Assembly (NCBI RefSeq): GCF_002077155.1
Contig: NZ_CP015027.1
Coordinates: 1,900,501 to 1,964,500 of the forward strand
Direction of reading: 5' to 3'
Source: Sporosarcina sp. P33
GTDB lineage: Bacteria; Bacillota; Bacilli; Bacillales_A; Planococcaceae
Length of the DNA stretch: 64,000 nucleotides
Made by a program: the position numbers and the translations under genes. Below the pieces are notes generated by a model. The model was not told where the DNA came from. It did not search any database and saw only the letters and a program-made list of their open reading frames with translations. The first letter of the stretch is position 1; each line of letters opens with the position of its first letter. Of the stretch, positions 30,682 to 40,388 are shown piece by piece.

Positions 30682-30938
30682 AGACTGGGACATAATATGA
30701 AAAAAGCGTAAAGGAATTTATTATTCCCTTACGCTTTTTTATGTCTATTTTTTAATAAATACTTTGCAAAGCATTTGAGTGGACCGGAGCGGAAAAAGGC
30801 CGACTCCTGCGGGATTTAGCGCGAATGTTGAGACCCCGCAGGAGCGCCAGCGACGAGGAGGCTCAAGCGCGCCCCGCGGAAAGCGTGCCTTTTGGAGCGC
30901 AGGGGAACGGACTTTATTTTTAGTTTTGTCCCAGCCTC
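30682..30938. repeat. Composite intergenic repeat element with inverted-repeat ends
   Basis: Bounded by AGACTGGGACA at the left and TGTCCCAGCCT at the right (10 of 11 inverted match). Inside, GC-rich sequence holds the palindromic pair CTCCTGCGGG (30804-30813) / CCCGCAGGAG (30835-30844) followed by CGACGAGGAGGCTC. I recognise this core as a type of non-coding repeat common between genes in Bacillales. No ORF. Only one copy lies in this window. Confidence 0.7.
30701..30740 (+). terminator. Intrinsic terminator after ridA
   Basis: Stem GCGTAAAGGAAT / ATTCCCTTACGC (one mismatch) followed by TTTTTT; A-run on the other side. It lies in the left part of the composite repeat. Confidence 0.85.
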
Positions 30939-31142
30939 TTATTTTTATTAAAAATTAGTCTGAAAGTAGCCAGTCTATTGAAGAAATATACAAATATTTA
31001 AAAATTCACAAAAATACTATTTTAATCTGCAACAAAAAATAGTATTATAGAATCAGCACAAGTATTATGGGTAGAAAAAGAAACAGCATGATCCAGCCTA
31101 GAATACATTCAGTGTGAAAACGACAACAAGGGAGTGGGGAAA

Positions 31143-31430
31143 GTGGAGATCACAGATGTGAGGTTACGCAAGGTGGAAACGGAAGGCAGAATGAGAGCGA
31201 TTGCATCCATTACGCTGGACGATCAGTTTGTCATCCATGATATCCGAGTCATCGAGGGGAATGACGGATTATTTGTGGCAATGCCAAGCAAGCGCACGCC
31301 GGATGGGGAATTCCGCGATGTAGCGCATCCAATTAATTCTGATGCACGCATGAAGGTTCAGGAATCAATCCTGGCGGCGTATCATCAAGCAGGCGAACAG
31401 CAAGGGGTATTGGAAGAAGCTGCGCTGTAA
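31143..31430 (+). CDS. spoVG: Septation/sporulation regulator SpoVG
   Basis: A 95-residue RNA/DNA-binding protein: [20 protein letters not shown], then [20 protein letters not shown] and [15 protein letters not shown], nearly invariant in the family. GTG 31143 corresponds to the usual MEVTDVRLRR start and has AGGGAGTGG about 8 bases upstream; GTG 31134 lies inside that site. In bacilli it affects asymmetric septation and post-transcriptional control. Its B. subtilis promoter uses sigma-H; no convincing sigma-H match was found here. Confidence 0.96.
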   Translation: MEITDVRLRKVETEGRMRAIASITLDDQFVIHDIRVIEGNDGLFVAMPSKRTPDGEFRDVAHPINSDARMKVQESILAAYHQAGEQQGVLEEAAL

Positions 31431-31467
31431 TTCGAGAAAAAAGAAAATAGATTTATACATCGTATCC

Positions 31468-31509
31468 GCCAAAAGACCATCTATTCGAGTAGATGGTCTT
31501 TTGGCCGTT
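31468..31509 (+). terminator. Hairpin terminator after spoVG
   Basis: Perfect 16-base stem GCCAAAAGACCATCTA with its complement (31490-31505), 6-base loop; the T-run is inside the 3' arm (CTTTTGG), so efficiency is uncertain. Confidence 0.65.
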
Positions 31510-31659
31510 CTGAAATAAAGCGGCTGCCGGAAATCCAATCTCCCGAATAGAGATCATTCGAATTGTATTTCCCGCCCGTCAGCCGATTTACCTATCAATA
31601 TAATTACAAATAGATTAATAATCATAAAATAAAGCCATGTAATTGTCAAGGGGATATGC

Positions 31660-31688
31660 TTGAAAAAATCAGTCATTTCCGATATAGT
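31660..31688 (+). promoter_or_regulatory. Sigma-A promoter of glmU
   Basis: TTGAAA-N17-TATAGT, 38 bases before the start codon. Confidence 0.75.
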
Positions 31689-31726
31689 CAATTATGAATT
31701 TATGAAACAAGGATGGAGGCTGGCAG

Positions 31727-33085
31727 ATGACAAACACATATGCGATTGTCCTGGCTGCGGGACAGGGTACGCGAATGAAGTCGGATCTTTACAAGGTACT
31801 TCATCCAGTCTGCGGCAAACCGATGGTAGAGCACGTGATCGATCATATTCACGATCTGCACGCAGATCGGATCGTCACGATTGTCGGTCATGGAGCCGAG
31901 ATGGTAGAACAAACGCTGGGCGATAAAAGCGAATATGCACTGCAGGCAGAACAGCTGGGCACTGCACACGCGGTTCAGCAGGCTGAAGCGGTGCTTGGGG
32001 ATTTAGACGGCACAACACTCGTTGTCTGCGGGGATACGCCGCTGATCAGCACGGAGACAATGAAGGCGCTCCTTGCACATCATCAGCAAACAGAAGCGAA
32101 AGCAACAATACTTACTGCCAACGCAGATGATCCGACCGGTTACGGACGAATTATCCGGGCAGAGAACGGTGACGTATTGAGAAACGTCGAACATAAAGAT
32201 ACAAACGATGAAGAACGTCTGGTGAAAGAAATCAATACAGGCACATACTGTTTTGATAACCGCGTATTATTTGATACTTTGAAAAAAGTGAATAACGAAA
32301 ATGCGCAAGGTGAGTACTATCTTCCGGATGTATTGGGAATCCTGCAGTCGGAAGGGCAAAGAATTTCGGCTTACACGACACAGAACTTCCATGAAACACT
32401 GGGCGTGAATGACCGCGTAGCACTGGCGCAGGCAGAAAAGGAAATGCGTCTTCTCATTGCAGAGAAGCATATGCGCAACGGCGTCACCATCATCAGCCCT
32501 GAGCAGACTGTCATCAGCGCGGAAGCAGAGATTGGCCGCGATACAGTCATTCAGCCAGGCGTACTGATTGAAGGCGCAACCAAAATCGGTGCACACTGTG
32601 TCATCGGTCCGAACAGTCATATCCAAAACAGTACAGTCGGCGACTTCGCGACTATACATTCGTCTGTTGTCCGGGACAGTACAGTAGGGAACGAGACGGC
32701 GGTCGGCCCGTTTGCACATTTACGCCCCGAAACACAGCTCGGTGACAAGGTGAAAGTCGGAAACTTTGTAGAGGTCAAGAAATCTCAGCTTGGTGACAGC
32801 AGTAAAGTGTCACACCTCAGCTATATTGGGGACACGGAAATCGGCAAAAACGTCAATATCGGCTGCGGTACAATTACAGTCAATTATGACGGGAAAAATA
32901 AGCATAAAACAGAAATACAAGACAATGCATTTGTAGGCTGTAACGCTAACTTAATCGCACCGGTCACTATAGGAAAGAATGTAATTGTGGCAGCGGGTTC
33001 CACCATTACTAAAAATGTACCCGAAAATTCACTTGCAATTGCACGCGTTCGGCAAGAGAATAAAGAAGGATACGTAAAAAACTAA
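31727..33085 (+). CDS. glmU: Bifunctional UDP-N-acetylglucosamine pyrophosphorylase / glucosamine-1-P acetyltransferase
   Basis: A 452-residue cytosolic enzyme making UDP-GlcNAc for peptidoglycan and teichoic acids. N-terminal uridyltransferase domain ([20 protein letters not shown]; Mg-binding CGDTPLI) to about residue 228, then a left-handed beta-helix acetyltransferase with hexapeptide repeats (about 250-440; [30 protein letters not shown]). Both active sites are intact. UDP-GlcNAc could also feed the nucleotide-sugar dehydrogenase at the window start. Ribosome site GGATGGAGG. Confidence 0.97.
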   Translation: MTNTYAIVLAAGQGTRMKSDLYKVLHPVCGKPMVEHVIDHIHDLHADRIVTIVGHGAEMVEQTLGDKSEYALQAEQLGTAHAVQQAEAVLGDLDGTTLVVCGDTPLISTETMKALLAHHQQTEAKATILTANADDPTGYGRIIRAENGDVLRNVEHKDTNDEERLVKEINTGTYCFDNRVLFDTLKKVNNENAQGEYYLPDVLGILQSEGQRISAYTTQNFHETLGVNDRVALAQAEKEMRLLIAEKHMRNGVTIISPEQTVISAEAEIGRDTVIQPGVLIEGATKIGAHCVIGPNSHIQNSTVGDFATIHSSVVRDSTVGNETAVGPFAHLRPETQLGDKVKVGNFVEVKKSQLGDSSKVSHLSYIGDTEIGKNVNIGCGTITVNYDGKNKHKTEIQDNAFVGCNANLIAPVTIGKNVIVAAGSTITKNVPENSLAIARVRQENKEGYVKN

Positions 33086-33112
33086 TCTTACCCAACCAAC
33101 AGGAGGGCCATC

Positions 33113-34072
33113 ATGGCAAATCATTATCCAAACGACAAACTGAAAATCTTTTCTTTAACTGCAAACGAACCACTTGCACAAGAAGTGGCAGATCAAGTCG
33201 GGCTTCCGCTCGGCAAACTCTCAGTCAAACGTTTTAGTGACGGGGAAATCCAAATCAATATCGATGAAAGCATCCGTGGCTGTGAAGTATTCGTTATTCA
33301 ATCCACTTCTAATCCGGTCAACGATAACCTAATGGAACTTCTCATTATGCTAGATGCCTTGATGCGTGCTTCTGCGCGTACAATTAACGTGGTAATGCCT
33401 TATTACGGCTATGCCCGCCAAGACCGTAAAGCAAGTTCCCGTGAACCGATCACGGCGAAACTAGTTGCAAACTTACTTGAAAAAGCAGGTGCTGACCGTG
33501 TAATCGCTGTAGACTTGCATGCGCCGCAGATTCAAGGGTTCTTCGATATTCCTATCGATCACTTGATTGCAGAGCCGATTCTTACGGAGTACTTCCAAGG
33601 TGAAGGATTAGGAGGCGATGATTTGGTCATCGTTTCACCGGATCACGGCGGCGTAACGCGTGCACGTAAAATGGCTGACCGCATGAAAGCGCCGATTGCT
33701 ATTATCGATAAGCGCCGTCCGCGTCCAAATGTAGCGGAAGTCATGAATATCGTCGGCAATGTGGAAGGTAAAACGGCGATTCTGATTGATGATATTATCG
33801 ATACAGCCGGTACAATCACCATTGCTGCGAGCGCATTAATTGAAAGTGGAGCAAAAGAAGTGTATGCTTGTTGTTCACATCCTGTTTTATCCGGTCCTGC
33901 GATCGAACGCATTAATAATTCTAAAATCAAGCAACTGGTGATTACGAATTCCATTAAATTGCCGGAAGAAAAACAATCTCCAAAGATCAAACAACTGTCG
34001 ATTGCACCTTTGTTATCATCTGCAATTGTCCGTGTGTTTGAGAACAAGTCTGTAAGTACATTATTTGACTGA
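33113..34072 (+). CDS. prs: Ribose-phosphate pyrophosphokinase
   Basis: A 319-residue PRPP synthase (class I). [20 protein letters not shown], the flexible-loop [34 protein letters not shown] and the PRPP motif [11 protein letters not shown] (about 224-234) are present. PRPP supplies purine, pyrimidine, His, Trp and NAD synthesis and is the effector of PurR encoded just upstream. AGGAGGG 6 bases before ATG; 27 bases after glmU, likely cotranscribed. Confidence 0.97.
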   Translation: MANHYPNDKLKIFSLTANEPLAQEVADQVGLPLGKLSVKRFSDGEIQINIDESIRGCEVFVIQSTSNPVNDNLMELLIMLDALMRASARTINVVMPYYGYARQDRKASSREPITAKLVANLLEKAGADRVIAVDLHAPQIQGFFDIPIDHLIAEPILTEYFQGEGLGGDDLVIVSPDHGGVTRARKMADRMKAPIAIIDKRRPRPNVAEVMNIVGNVEGKTAILIDDIIDTAGTITIAASALIESGAKEVYACCSHPVLSGPAIERINNSKIKQLVITNSIKLPEEKQSPKIKQLSIAPLLSSAIVRVFENKSVSTLFD

Positions 34073-34152
34073 TGACAGGTTACTTGATGTCGTCTGGTAT
34101 TGAACGTTTCAAGAGGTAGAAAAAACTTTTTATAGGAAAGGTGACTATACAA

Positions 34153-34782
34153 ATGAGCACAATGCAGTCGAACTTAAGAGAAACTGACAAAAGCACAGTA
34201 AAACAATTACGAAATGACGGATGGATTCCTTCCGTAGTCTATGGCTACCAAACAGAAAGCACACCGATTGCGGTAAAAGAACGCGATCTTCTTGACACAC
34301 TTCGTGAAACAGGAAGAAACGGTGTAATCAAGTTGAACGTAGACGGCAAAGATGTAAATGTCGTATTGAGTGATTATCAATCAGATGTACTAACAGGATT
34401 CCTTACACATGCTGATTTCTTGGCGATCAACATGACGGAAGAGCTTGAAGTAGATGTACACCTTAACCTGGTTGGTGAAGCACCGGGTGAAAAAGAAGGC
34501 GGAACACTTCAGCAGCCTCAGTGGGAAGTTACAGTTCGCGTAAAGCCGTCTGAAATTCCAGAGCATATTGATGTGGATATTTCAGAACTTCAGATCGGAG
34601 AAACTATCCTTGTTGGCGATATTCGCGACAAAGTGAAGTTTGAAATTGTGAATGATGATGAAACAGCATTGGTAACAATTTCTGCACCACGTTCAGAAGC
34701 TGAAATGGAAGCACTTGACGAAGCAACTGAAAGTACTGAAGCAGAGCCGGAAGTTATCGGTGAAGATAAAGAAGAAAAATAA
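34153..34782 (+). CDS. ctc: 50S ribosomal protein L25/Ctc
   Basis: A 209-residue long-form L25: N-terminal 5S rRNA-binding domain (to about 90; VKQLRNDGWIPSVVYG) and C-terminal TL5-type beta domain, ending in an acidic tail (about 180-209). ATG 34153 with AAAGGTG is preferred over GTG 34141, which overlaps the ribosome site. In B. subtilis ctc is a sigma-B general stress gene; no GTTTAA/GGGTAT pair was seen here. Confidence 0.94.
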   Translation: MSTMQSNLRETDKSTVKQLRNDGWIPSVVYGYQTESTPIAVKERDLLDTLRETGRNGVIKLNVDGKDVNVVLSDYQSDVLTGFLTHADFLAINMTEELEVDVHLNLVGEAPGEKEGGTLQQPQWEVTVRVKPSEIPEHIDVDISELQIGETILVGDIRDKVKFEIVNDDETALVTISAPRSEAEMEALDEATESTEAEPEVIGEDKEEK

Positions 34783-34792
34783 GTTACAAAAT

Positions 34793-34824
34793 GGGCGCAC
34801 GAGTTTGAACCGTGCGCTCCTTTT
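34793..34824 (+). terminator. Terminator between ctc and pth
   Basis: Stem GCGCACG / CGTGCGC with a 9-base loop, followed by TCCTTTTC. Confidence 0.7.
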
Positions 34825-34862
34825 CTATGTATATATATTGTTTAGAAAAGGAAGAGAAGAGC

Positions 34863-35432
34863 ATGAAACTACTGATTGGTCTCGGGAATCCCGGGAAGAA
34901 CTACGAAAAAACACGGCATAATATAGGTTTCCAAGTCATTGATGAACTGGCAAGACGCTGGCAGGCTCCGCCGTTCCAGCAAAAGTTCAACGGTCAGTAT
35001 ACGACGATCCATACGCCTGAGGGCAAAGTGATACTGTTGAAGCCGATGACTTATATGAACTTGTCCGGAGAATGCGTTCGTCCGCTGGCAGATTACTTTG
35101 AGGTAAATGACGAAGAATTACTTGTGTTATACGATGATCTGGATTTGCCTGCCGGAAAAATCCGTCTTCGTCAAAAGGGAAGTGCAGGCGGCCATAACGG
35201 CATGAAATCGATAATTGCCCATATGGCTACCTCTGAATTCAACCGTATCCGCATCGGTGTTGACCGTCCGTCCGGCGGCATGAAAGTTTCTGATTATGTA
35301 CTGTCTCCTTTTGGCAAGGATGAGCAGCCATTAATGGAAGAAGCGATACAAAAAAGTGCAGACGCCTGTGAAGAGTGGGTACACCGCAATACGCCGTTCC
35401 TTGAAGTGATGAATAAATTTAACGGATCATAA
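34863..35432 (+). CDS. pth: Peptidyl-tRNA hydrolase (SpoVC)
   Basis: A 189-residue enzyme freeing tRNA from dropped-off peptidyl-tRNA. Start ATG 34863 with GGAAGAGAAG gives [20 protein letters not shown], with the catalytic His19. [14 protein letters not shown] and [20 protein letters not shown] (catalytic Asp), then GGHNGMKSI complete the site. The B. subtilis homologue was first found through a sporulation mutant. Confidence 0.96.
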   Translation: MKLLIGLGNPGKNYEKTRHNIGFQVIDELARRWQAPPFQQKFNGQYTTIHTPEGKVILLKPMTYMNLSGECVRPLADYFEVNDEELLVLYDDLDLPAGKIRLRQKGSAGGHNGMKSIIAHMATSEFNRIRIGVDRPSGGMKVSDYVLSPFGKDEQPLMEEAIQKSADACEEWVHRNTPFLEVMNKFNGS

Positions 35433-35462
35433 GCATAATACTTCCACTCTTTGCCTATACTT
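35433..35462 (+). promoter_or_regulatory. Possible sigma-F/sigma-G promoter of fin
   Basis: GCATA-N18-TATACTT: 5/5 for the -35 and 5/7 for the sigma-G -10, 24 bases before the ATG. Forespore expression is known for fin in B. subtilis. Confidence 0.45.
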
Positions 35463-35486
35463 TGGAAAAAGGAAGGTGAAGAGAAT

Positions 35487-35705
35487 ATGATCCGTTATTC
35501 TTGCAATCACTGTCACACGGAAATCGGTTCAATTCCATTCGAATCAGCAAAGGAAACGCTCAGTCAATTGGGAGATGCGGAAAAAAGCACATTTCTATCC
35601 GTCGATTCAGATGGCGGACTGCATATACGATGCATTTGCGAATACTGTGAACAATCCCTGCAGACATTCCCGGATTATTACACCTTAAAAAAATGGTTAC
35701 AATAA
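35487..35705 (+). CDS. fin: Anti-sigma-F factor Fin (YabK)
   Basis: A 72-residue zinc-binding protein: YSCNHCHTEIGSIPF (CxxC, residues about 5-8) and RCICEYCEQSL (CxxC, about 50-55) flank a short linker. In B. subtilis Fin binds sigma-F late in early forespore development to help the switch to sigma-G. Start ATG 35487 has GGAAGGTGAAGAG upstream. Located between pth and mfd exactly as yabK. A forespore-type promoter candidate precedes it. Confidence 0.93.
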   Translation: MIRYSCNHCHTEIGSIPFESAKETLSQLGDAEKSTFLSVDSDGGLHIRCICEYCEQSLQTFPDYYTLKKWLQ

Positions 35706-35803
35706 GTAACAGATGCTTTGGCGCAGACAGCCAAAGCTTTTTGTGCATAAATCTTTCTGATTCACATCACTATATTAATCGATAGATAGAGAGGAGCAGT
35801 CGA

Positions 35804-38800
35804 GTGGGAGTAATAGAGCAGCTTTTTCTGGAAGAGAAAGAGATTCAGGGCCTGCTGAATGATTTAGAAGCCGGACAGGACCAACAGTTGGTCACAGGCT
35901 TATCCGGCGGATCAAAAGCAATATTCTTTAAACTGATTCAGCAGTCACTGACACGTCCGGTCCTGATTGTCTCGCCAAATATGCTCCAAGCCCAGCGTAC
36001 GTATGAGGACTTGAGCAAGCTGATCGACGAGGCGCACTTACACCTCTATACAGCAGAAGAACTGGTGGCGGCAGATTTTTCATTTGCGAGTTACGAACTG
36101 CGTGCCGGCCGTATTGACACGCTTGATCATATGGCGCGTACAGGCTCCGGCATTTATATCACACCGGTTGCCGGACTGCGAAAGCTGTTGCCGTCTAAGG
36201 AACGCTGGCTGACGCATTATGTGACAGCGAAGACGGACGATGAGATTGACGTGGGAATTTGGCTCGAGAAACTGGTATCCATGGGCTATATACGAAAAGA
36301 CCTGGTGAGTGCACCGGGTGAATTTGCGTTGCGCGGGGGAATACTGGATATTTATCCGCTGACGATGGAAGAACCTGTGCGGATCGAGCTTTTTGATACG
36401 ACGATTGATTCGATACGGACTTTTTCTGCGGAAGATCAGCGTTCGACAGGCAAGTTAGATTCCATCACACTGCTTCCGGCGACAGAATTTATTTGGACGC
36501 CTGAAGAACTATTGAAAGTTTCGCAGCAAGTGGAGCAGGCACTCGGTGATAGTCTGAACAAAATTAAGAGCGAAGATTTGCAGCAGCAACTTCTAATAAC
36601 CGTCATGCAGGATATCGGCATGATGAAAGACGGTATTGTGCCGGATACAATGAAGAAATATGCGTCCTTCTCTTCGGAGGCCAGCGCCATGCTGACAGAT
36701 TATTTTCCTGCCGATGGATTGATCGTCTTTGACGAACTCGGGCGTATACAGGAATCGGTCGCAACATTGGAATCAGAAGAGCAGGAATATCAGCTGGCAA
36801 TGCTGGAAGACGGAAAAATGTTGCACGACACGAAGCTTGCCTGGAAATACGGGCAGGTACTGGAGAATATTGATCAGAAACGATTATATCTGTCTTTATT
36901 TACGCGCGCGGTGCCAGGCTTTACAATCAAGAAATCTATTTCAGTTTCCTGTAAGCCTATGCAGCAGTTTCACAGTCAGATGCCATTATTGAAAAATGAA
37001 ATCGAGCGGTGGAAGCAGTCCAAGTACAACGTCTTTCTTCTTGCTTCTTCGCCTGAACGAATGCAGACGATACAGGATATTTTACAGGAGTACGATATAG
37101 AAGCAGCAATAGACGGCAAACCGGGAAAAGAAGGCGTTTTGTCGATTATTGAAGGAGATCTGTCAGCGGGATTTGAGCTTCCATTCCAAAAACTGGCCGT
37201 CGTTACGGACGCGGAAATGTTTACAGGTAAACCGAAACGCAAAGCACGTCCGCCTAAGCTGACAAATGCGGAACGGATCAAAAGTTATTCCGAAATCAAA
37301 CCTGGAGATTATATAGTTCACGTCCATCACGGAATCGGTAAATACTATGGCGTGGTGACGCTTGACGTTAAAGGTATTCAGAAAGATTATTTGGATATTC
37401 GGTACCGCGGTGAGGATAAGCTGTTCGTTCAAGCCGATCAGATTGATTTAATCCAAAAATATGTGGCGTCTGGGGAAAAAGAGCCGAAACTGCATAAGCT
37501 TGGCGGTACGGAATGGACGAAAACGAAACGTAAAGTAACGGCTGCCATTCAGGATATTGCCGATGACTTGATCAAACTGTATGCCAAACGGGAAGCGGAG
37601 AAAGGTTTTGCGTTCAGCGAGGACGATGATCTGCAGCGTTCGTTTGAAAATGCCTTTCCATATGAAGAAACACAAGACCAGCTGCAGTCTATTGCGGAAA
37701 TTAAGAAAGATATGGAACGTGCGCGGCCAATGGATCGGCTATTATGCGGAGACGTAGGATACGGGAAAACAGAAGTCGCAATCCGGGCGGCATTCAAGGC
37801 TGTGACAAACGGCAAGCAAGTAGCGTTCCTCGTTCCGACGACTATTCTGGCACAGCAGCACTACGAGACGATGAAGGAGCGCTTCGCGGACTATCCTGTG
37901 ACAGTATCTTTGCTGAACCGGTTCCGGACGAAGAAAGAGCAGGATGAGACCATTAAAGGGCTTAAAGCGGGAACTGTCGATATTGTGGTCGGTACGCACC
38001 GTCTGCTTTCAAAAGACGTCGTCTATCAGGATCTGGGGCTGCTTGTCGTGGATGAAGAGCAGCGTTTTGGCGTCACGCATAAAGAAAAGTTGAAACAGCT
38101 GAAGACCAACGTGGACGTACTGACACTGACCGCCACGCCTATTCCGCGGACATTGCATATGTCGATGGTCGGCGTACGGGATTTGTCTGTTATTGAAACG
38201 CCTCCGGCTAACCGTTTCCCTGTCCAAACGTATGTCATGGAACATAACGGAGGCTTGGTGCGTGAAGCGATCGAGCGGGAAATGGGACGCGGCGGGCAAG
38301 TCTTTTATTTATACAACCGCGTGGAAGATATGGACCGGAAAGTACAGGAGATCCGTGATCTGGTGCCAGAAGCGCGTATTGCTTCGGCGCATGGCCGGAT
38401 GGGTGAAGCTGCGCTTGAAGCGGTGATCATGAGTTTCCTTGAAGGAGAATTTGACGTGCTCGTCACAACAACGATTATTGAAACAGGGATTGATATTCCG
38501 AACGTCAATACATTAATTGTTCATGACGCGGACCGAATGGGGTTATCGCAGCTCTATCAATTACGCGGACGAGTCGGGCGTTCCAATCGTGTGGCGTACA
38601 GCTACATGCTCTATCAGCGCGATAAAGTACTGACAGAAGTAGCGGAGAACCGTCTGCAGGCAATTAAAGAGTTTACGGAGCTTGGATCCGGTTTTAAAAT
38701 CGCCATGCGGGATCTATCCATACGCGGTGCAGGAAACTTACTCGGTTCCCAGCAGCACGGCTTCATCGATTCTGTCGGTTTCGATTTGTATTCGCAGTTA

Positions 38801-39337
38801 CTGCAGGAAGCGATTGAAGAAAGACAGACAGGAGTCGTGAAAGAAGACAAGGCGGATGTAGAAATTTCATTGCCGATCAATGCCTACCTTCCTGAAACGT
38901 ATATTCAGGATGGCTATCAGAAAATCCAGATGTATAAGCGGGTGAAAGCAATTACCGGGGACGAGGATTATTTGGAGCTGGTTGACGAAATGATCGACCG
39001 CTTCGGAGATATGCCGTTTGAAGCCGACTTGCTGCTTCGTGTCGGACGAATGAAAGCCTGGGGACGAAAAGCAGGCGTAGTTTCCATTAAGAATGTGCAA
39101 GGCGTGGCGGAAATTCGCTTGTCAGAAGAAGGAACAGCGCGTGCTGACGGCGCAAAGCTTATGGAGCGATCATTGAAATACGGTCACGCTGTTGGACTGA
39201 CGATCGATAACGGGCAAATAATAATTACAGTAAATGAAAAGAAATCCAATCAGTACACAGAGTTCGATATGGTGGAGGATATGGTGCACACGATGCAGGA
39301 GACTGCAAAGGAAGTAGAATCTTCGGATGCCTTGTAA
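35804..39337 (+). CDS. mfd: Transcription-repair coupling factor
   Basis: An 1177-residue SF2 translocase that displaces stalled RNA polymerase and recruits UvrA. GTG start with GAGGAG 7 bases upstream. UvrB-like N-terminal part (to about 350), RNA-polymerase-interaction domain (GDYIVHVHHGIGKYYGV, about 502-518), helicase motor with Walker A GDVGYGKTEVAIRAA (about 648) and DEEQ box (about 750), the TRG segment (RGRVGRSNRVAYSYML) and C-terminal domain 7 that blocks the UvrA surface. Full length. No terminator separates it from spoVT, but spoVT has its own promoter. Confidence 0.97.
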   Translation: MGVIEQLFLEEKEIQGLLNDLEAGQDQQLVTGLSGGSKAIFFKLIQQSLTRPVLIVSPNMLQAQRTYEDLSKLIDEAHLHLYTAEELVAADFSFASYELRAGRIDTLDHMARTGSGIYITPVAGLRKLLPSKERWLTHYVTAKTDDEIDVGIWLEKLVSMGYIRKDLVSAPGEFALRGGILDIYPLTMEEPVRIELFDTTIDSIRTFSAEDQRSTGKLDSITLLPATEFIWTPEELLKVSQQVEQALGDSLNKIKSEDLQQQLLITVMQDIGMMKDGIVPDTMKKYASFSSEASAMLTDYFPADGLIVFDELGRIQESVATLESEEQEYQLAMLEDGKMLHDTKLAWKYGQVLENIDQKRLYLSLFTRAVPGFTIKKSISVSCKPMQQFHSQMPLLKNEIERWKQSKYNVFLLASSPERMQTIQDILQEYDIEAAIDGKPGKEGVLSIIEGDLSAGFELPFQKLAVVTDAEMFTGKPKRKARPPKLTNAERIKSYSEIKPGDYIVHVHHGIGKYYGVVTLDVKGIQKDYLDIRYRGEDKLFVQADQIDLIQKYVASGEKEPKLHKLGGTEWTKTKRKVTAAIQDIADDLIKLYAKREAEKGFAFSEDDDLQRSFENAFPYEETQDQLQSIAEIKKDMERARPMDRLLCGDVGYGKTEVAIRAAFKAVTNGKQVAFLVPTTILAQQHYETMKERFADYPVTVSLLNRFRTKKEQDETIKGLKAGTVDIVVGTHRLLSKDVVYQDLGLLVVDEEQRFGVTHKEKLKQLKTNVDVLTLTATPIPRTLHMSMVGVRDLSVIETPPANRFPVQTYVMEHNGGLVREAIEREMGRGGQVFYLYNRVEDMDRKVQEIRDLVPEARIASAHGRMGEAALEAVIMSFLEGEFDVLVTTTIIETGIDIPNVNTLIVHDADRMGLSQLYQLRGRVGRSNRVAYSYMLYQRDKVLTEVAENRLQAIKEFTELGSGFKIAMRDLSIRGAGNLLGSQQHGFIDSVGFDLYSQLLQEAIEERQTGVVKEDKADVEISLPINAYLPETYIQDGYQKIQMYKRVKAITGDEDYLELVDEMIDRFGDMPFEADLLLRVGRMKAWGRKAGVVSIKNVQGVAEIRLSEEGTARADGAKLMERSLKYGHAVGLTIDNGQIIITVNEKKSNQYTEFDMVEDMVHTMQETAKEVESSDAL

Positions 39338-39347
39338 CACCTCGATT

Positions 39348-39377
39348 GCATAAAATGACCAATGATGATGCATACTA
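39348..39377 (+). promoter_or_regulatory. Consensus sigma-G promoter of spoVT
   Basis: GCATA-N18-CATACTA matches the sigma-G consensus GHATR-N18-CATNHTA at every defined position, 43 bases before the spoVT start. This agrees with the known sigma-G control of spoVT in B. subtilis. Confidence 0.88.
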
Positions 39378-39420
39378 CTCTCAGAAATACATTTCATTTC
39401 GAGAAAGTGAGGCATTATAT

Positions 39421-39957
39421 ATGAAGGCAACGGGTATTGTCCGAAGAATTGATGATCTGGGAAGAGTGGTTATACCAAAGGAAATCAGAAGGACACTTCG
39501 AATTCGTGAAGGCGATCCTTTGGAAATATTCACTGACCGTGAAGGAGAAGTCATTTTAAAGAAGTATTCACCTATTTCAGAGCTTGGCGAATTTGCCGTG
39601 GAATATGCGGAATCACTTTACGAAACCATCGGGACGCCGGCTTTGATCAGCGACCGGGATGAGATGCTGGCGGTAGCGGGCCTTTCAAAGAAAGACTATA
39701 TGAACCGTCAGCTTTCACTTGTCTGTGAAGAGATTCTAAACGGCAGATCAACTGTCATTGAGAAGCACGAAAAGTCCGTGGAATGGGTACCCGGCCAGGT
39801 TGAACAGGTCAAATCCTATTGTGTTGCCCCGATTGTTACAAATGGTGATGCAATTGGTGCGGTATACTTGCTGTCAAAAGTTCACTTCGTAGGAGATGTA
39901 GAACAAAAGGCAGCAGAAACCGCAGCGAGTTTTCTGGCCAAACAGATGGAAAACTAA
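39421..39957 (+). CDS. spoVT: Stage V sporulation protein T
   Basis: A 178-residue forespore regulator, exactly the usual length. The N-terminal AbrB-type swapped hairpin is MKATGIVRRIDDLGRVVIPK and the C-terminal GAF-like domain runs from about 60 to 178. SpoVT adjusts sigma-G genes up or down (SASPs, germination). ATG 39421 was chosen since upstream frame sequence contains the sigma-G promoter. It is a paralogue in fold to AbrB at 17.7-18.0 kb. Confidence 0.96.
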   Translation: MKATGIVRRIDDLGRVVIPKEIRRTLRIREGDPLEIFTDREGEVILKKYSPISELGEFAVEYAESLYETIGTPALISDRDEMLAVAGLSKKDYMNRQLSLVCEEILNGRSTVIEKHEKSVEWVPGQVEQVKSYCVAPIVTNGDAIGAVYLLSKVHFVGDVEQKAAETAASFLAKQMEN

Positions 39958-39989
39958 GCGGATTTAATGAATGTATAAAACTTTTATAA

Positions 39990-40027
39990 AAAAACTCACA
40001 GCGGAAGAAGCCGCTGTGAGTTTTTTT
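39990..40027 (+). terminator. Intrinsic terminator after spoVT
   Basis: Stem ACTCACAGCGG / CCGCTGTGAGT, loop AAGAAG, followed by TTTTTTT; A-run on the 5' side makes it potentially bidirectional. Confidence 0.92.
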
Positions 40028-40199
40028 GCCGAAAAGCCGGCTTTTTGCGGCTCCGGGTAAAATATTAATCCAAACAGGCGGTGCGAATGTTTTGAATTGT
40101 TACAGTAAATGGTAAATACGGTCACTGTTACAAGTGAAACATTCCCGGTTTTACCCAAGTAGGGGTTAAATAATATTTAGTTATTTCTTTTGATAAAAG

Positions 40200-40325
40200 G
40201 TGAAGAATTTCACATACTACGCAAATATCTTGCTTCAAGTGCTCCTTTTTTTATACGTGAACCTTTTCACAAAAACGCTTAGTGAAGGGCTTCACAAGGC
40301 CTAAAACTAAAGTGAAAGTTTTCAC
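40200..40325. promoter_or_regulatory. Four GTGAA-N4-TTCAC palindromes upstream of malic enzyme
   Basis: Sites at 40200-40213, 40257-40270, 40282-40295 and 40312-40325; each has perfect GTGAA/TTCAC arms with four variable bases, and all four extend to TTCACA on the right. The pattern fits the core of Rex boxes (TTGTGAA-N4-TTCACAA) and also Crp/Fnr-type TGTGA-N6-TCACA. Sites 1 and 4 share a longer direct repeat, TTTCACATACTACG. A TTGCTT-N16-TATACG promoter-like pair (40230-40257) abuts site 2. Confidence 0.7.
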
Positions 40326-40388
40326 ATACTACGAAAAGAGGCAAATGTCAAAACTTTTTTTGAAAAATTTAAAGACGCTGCAAATCCT

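Noticed and set aside
30995-31142. Sigma-H promoter for spoVG
   Set aside because: Two AGAAT-like -10 candidates occur, but neither has an AGGAWWT-like -35 at the right distance.
34073-34152. Sigma-B promoter for ctc
   Set aside because: No GTTTAA-like -35 with GGGTAT-like -10; the known B. subtilis control could not be seen here.
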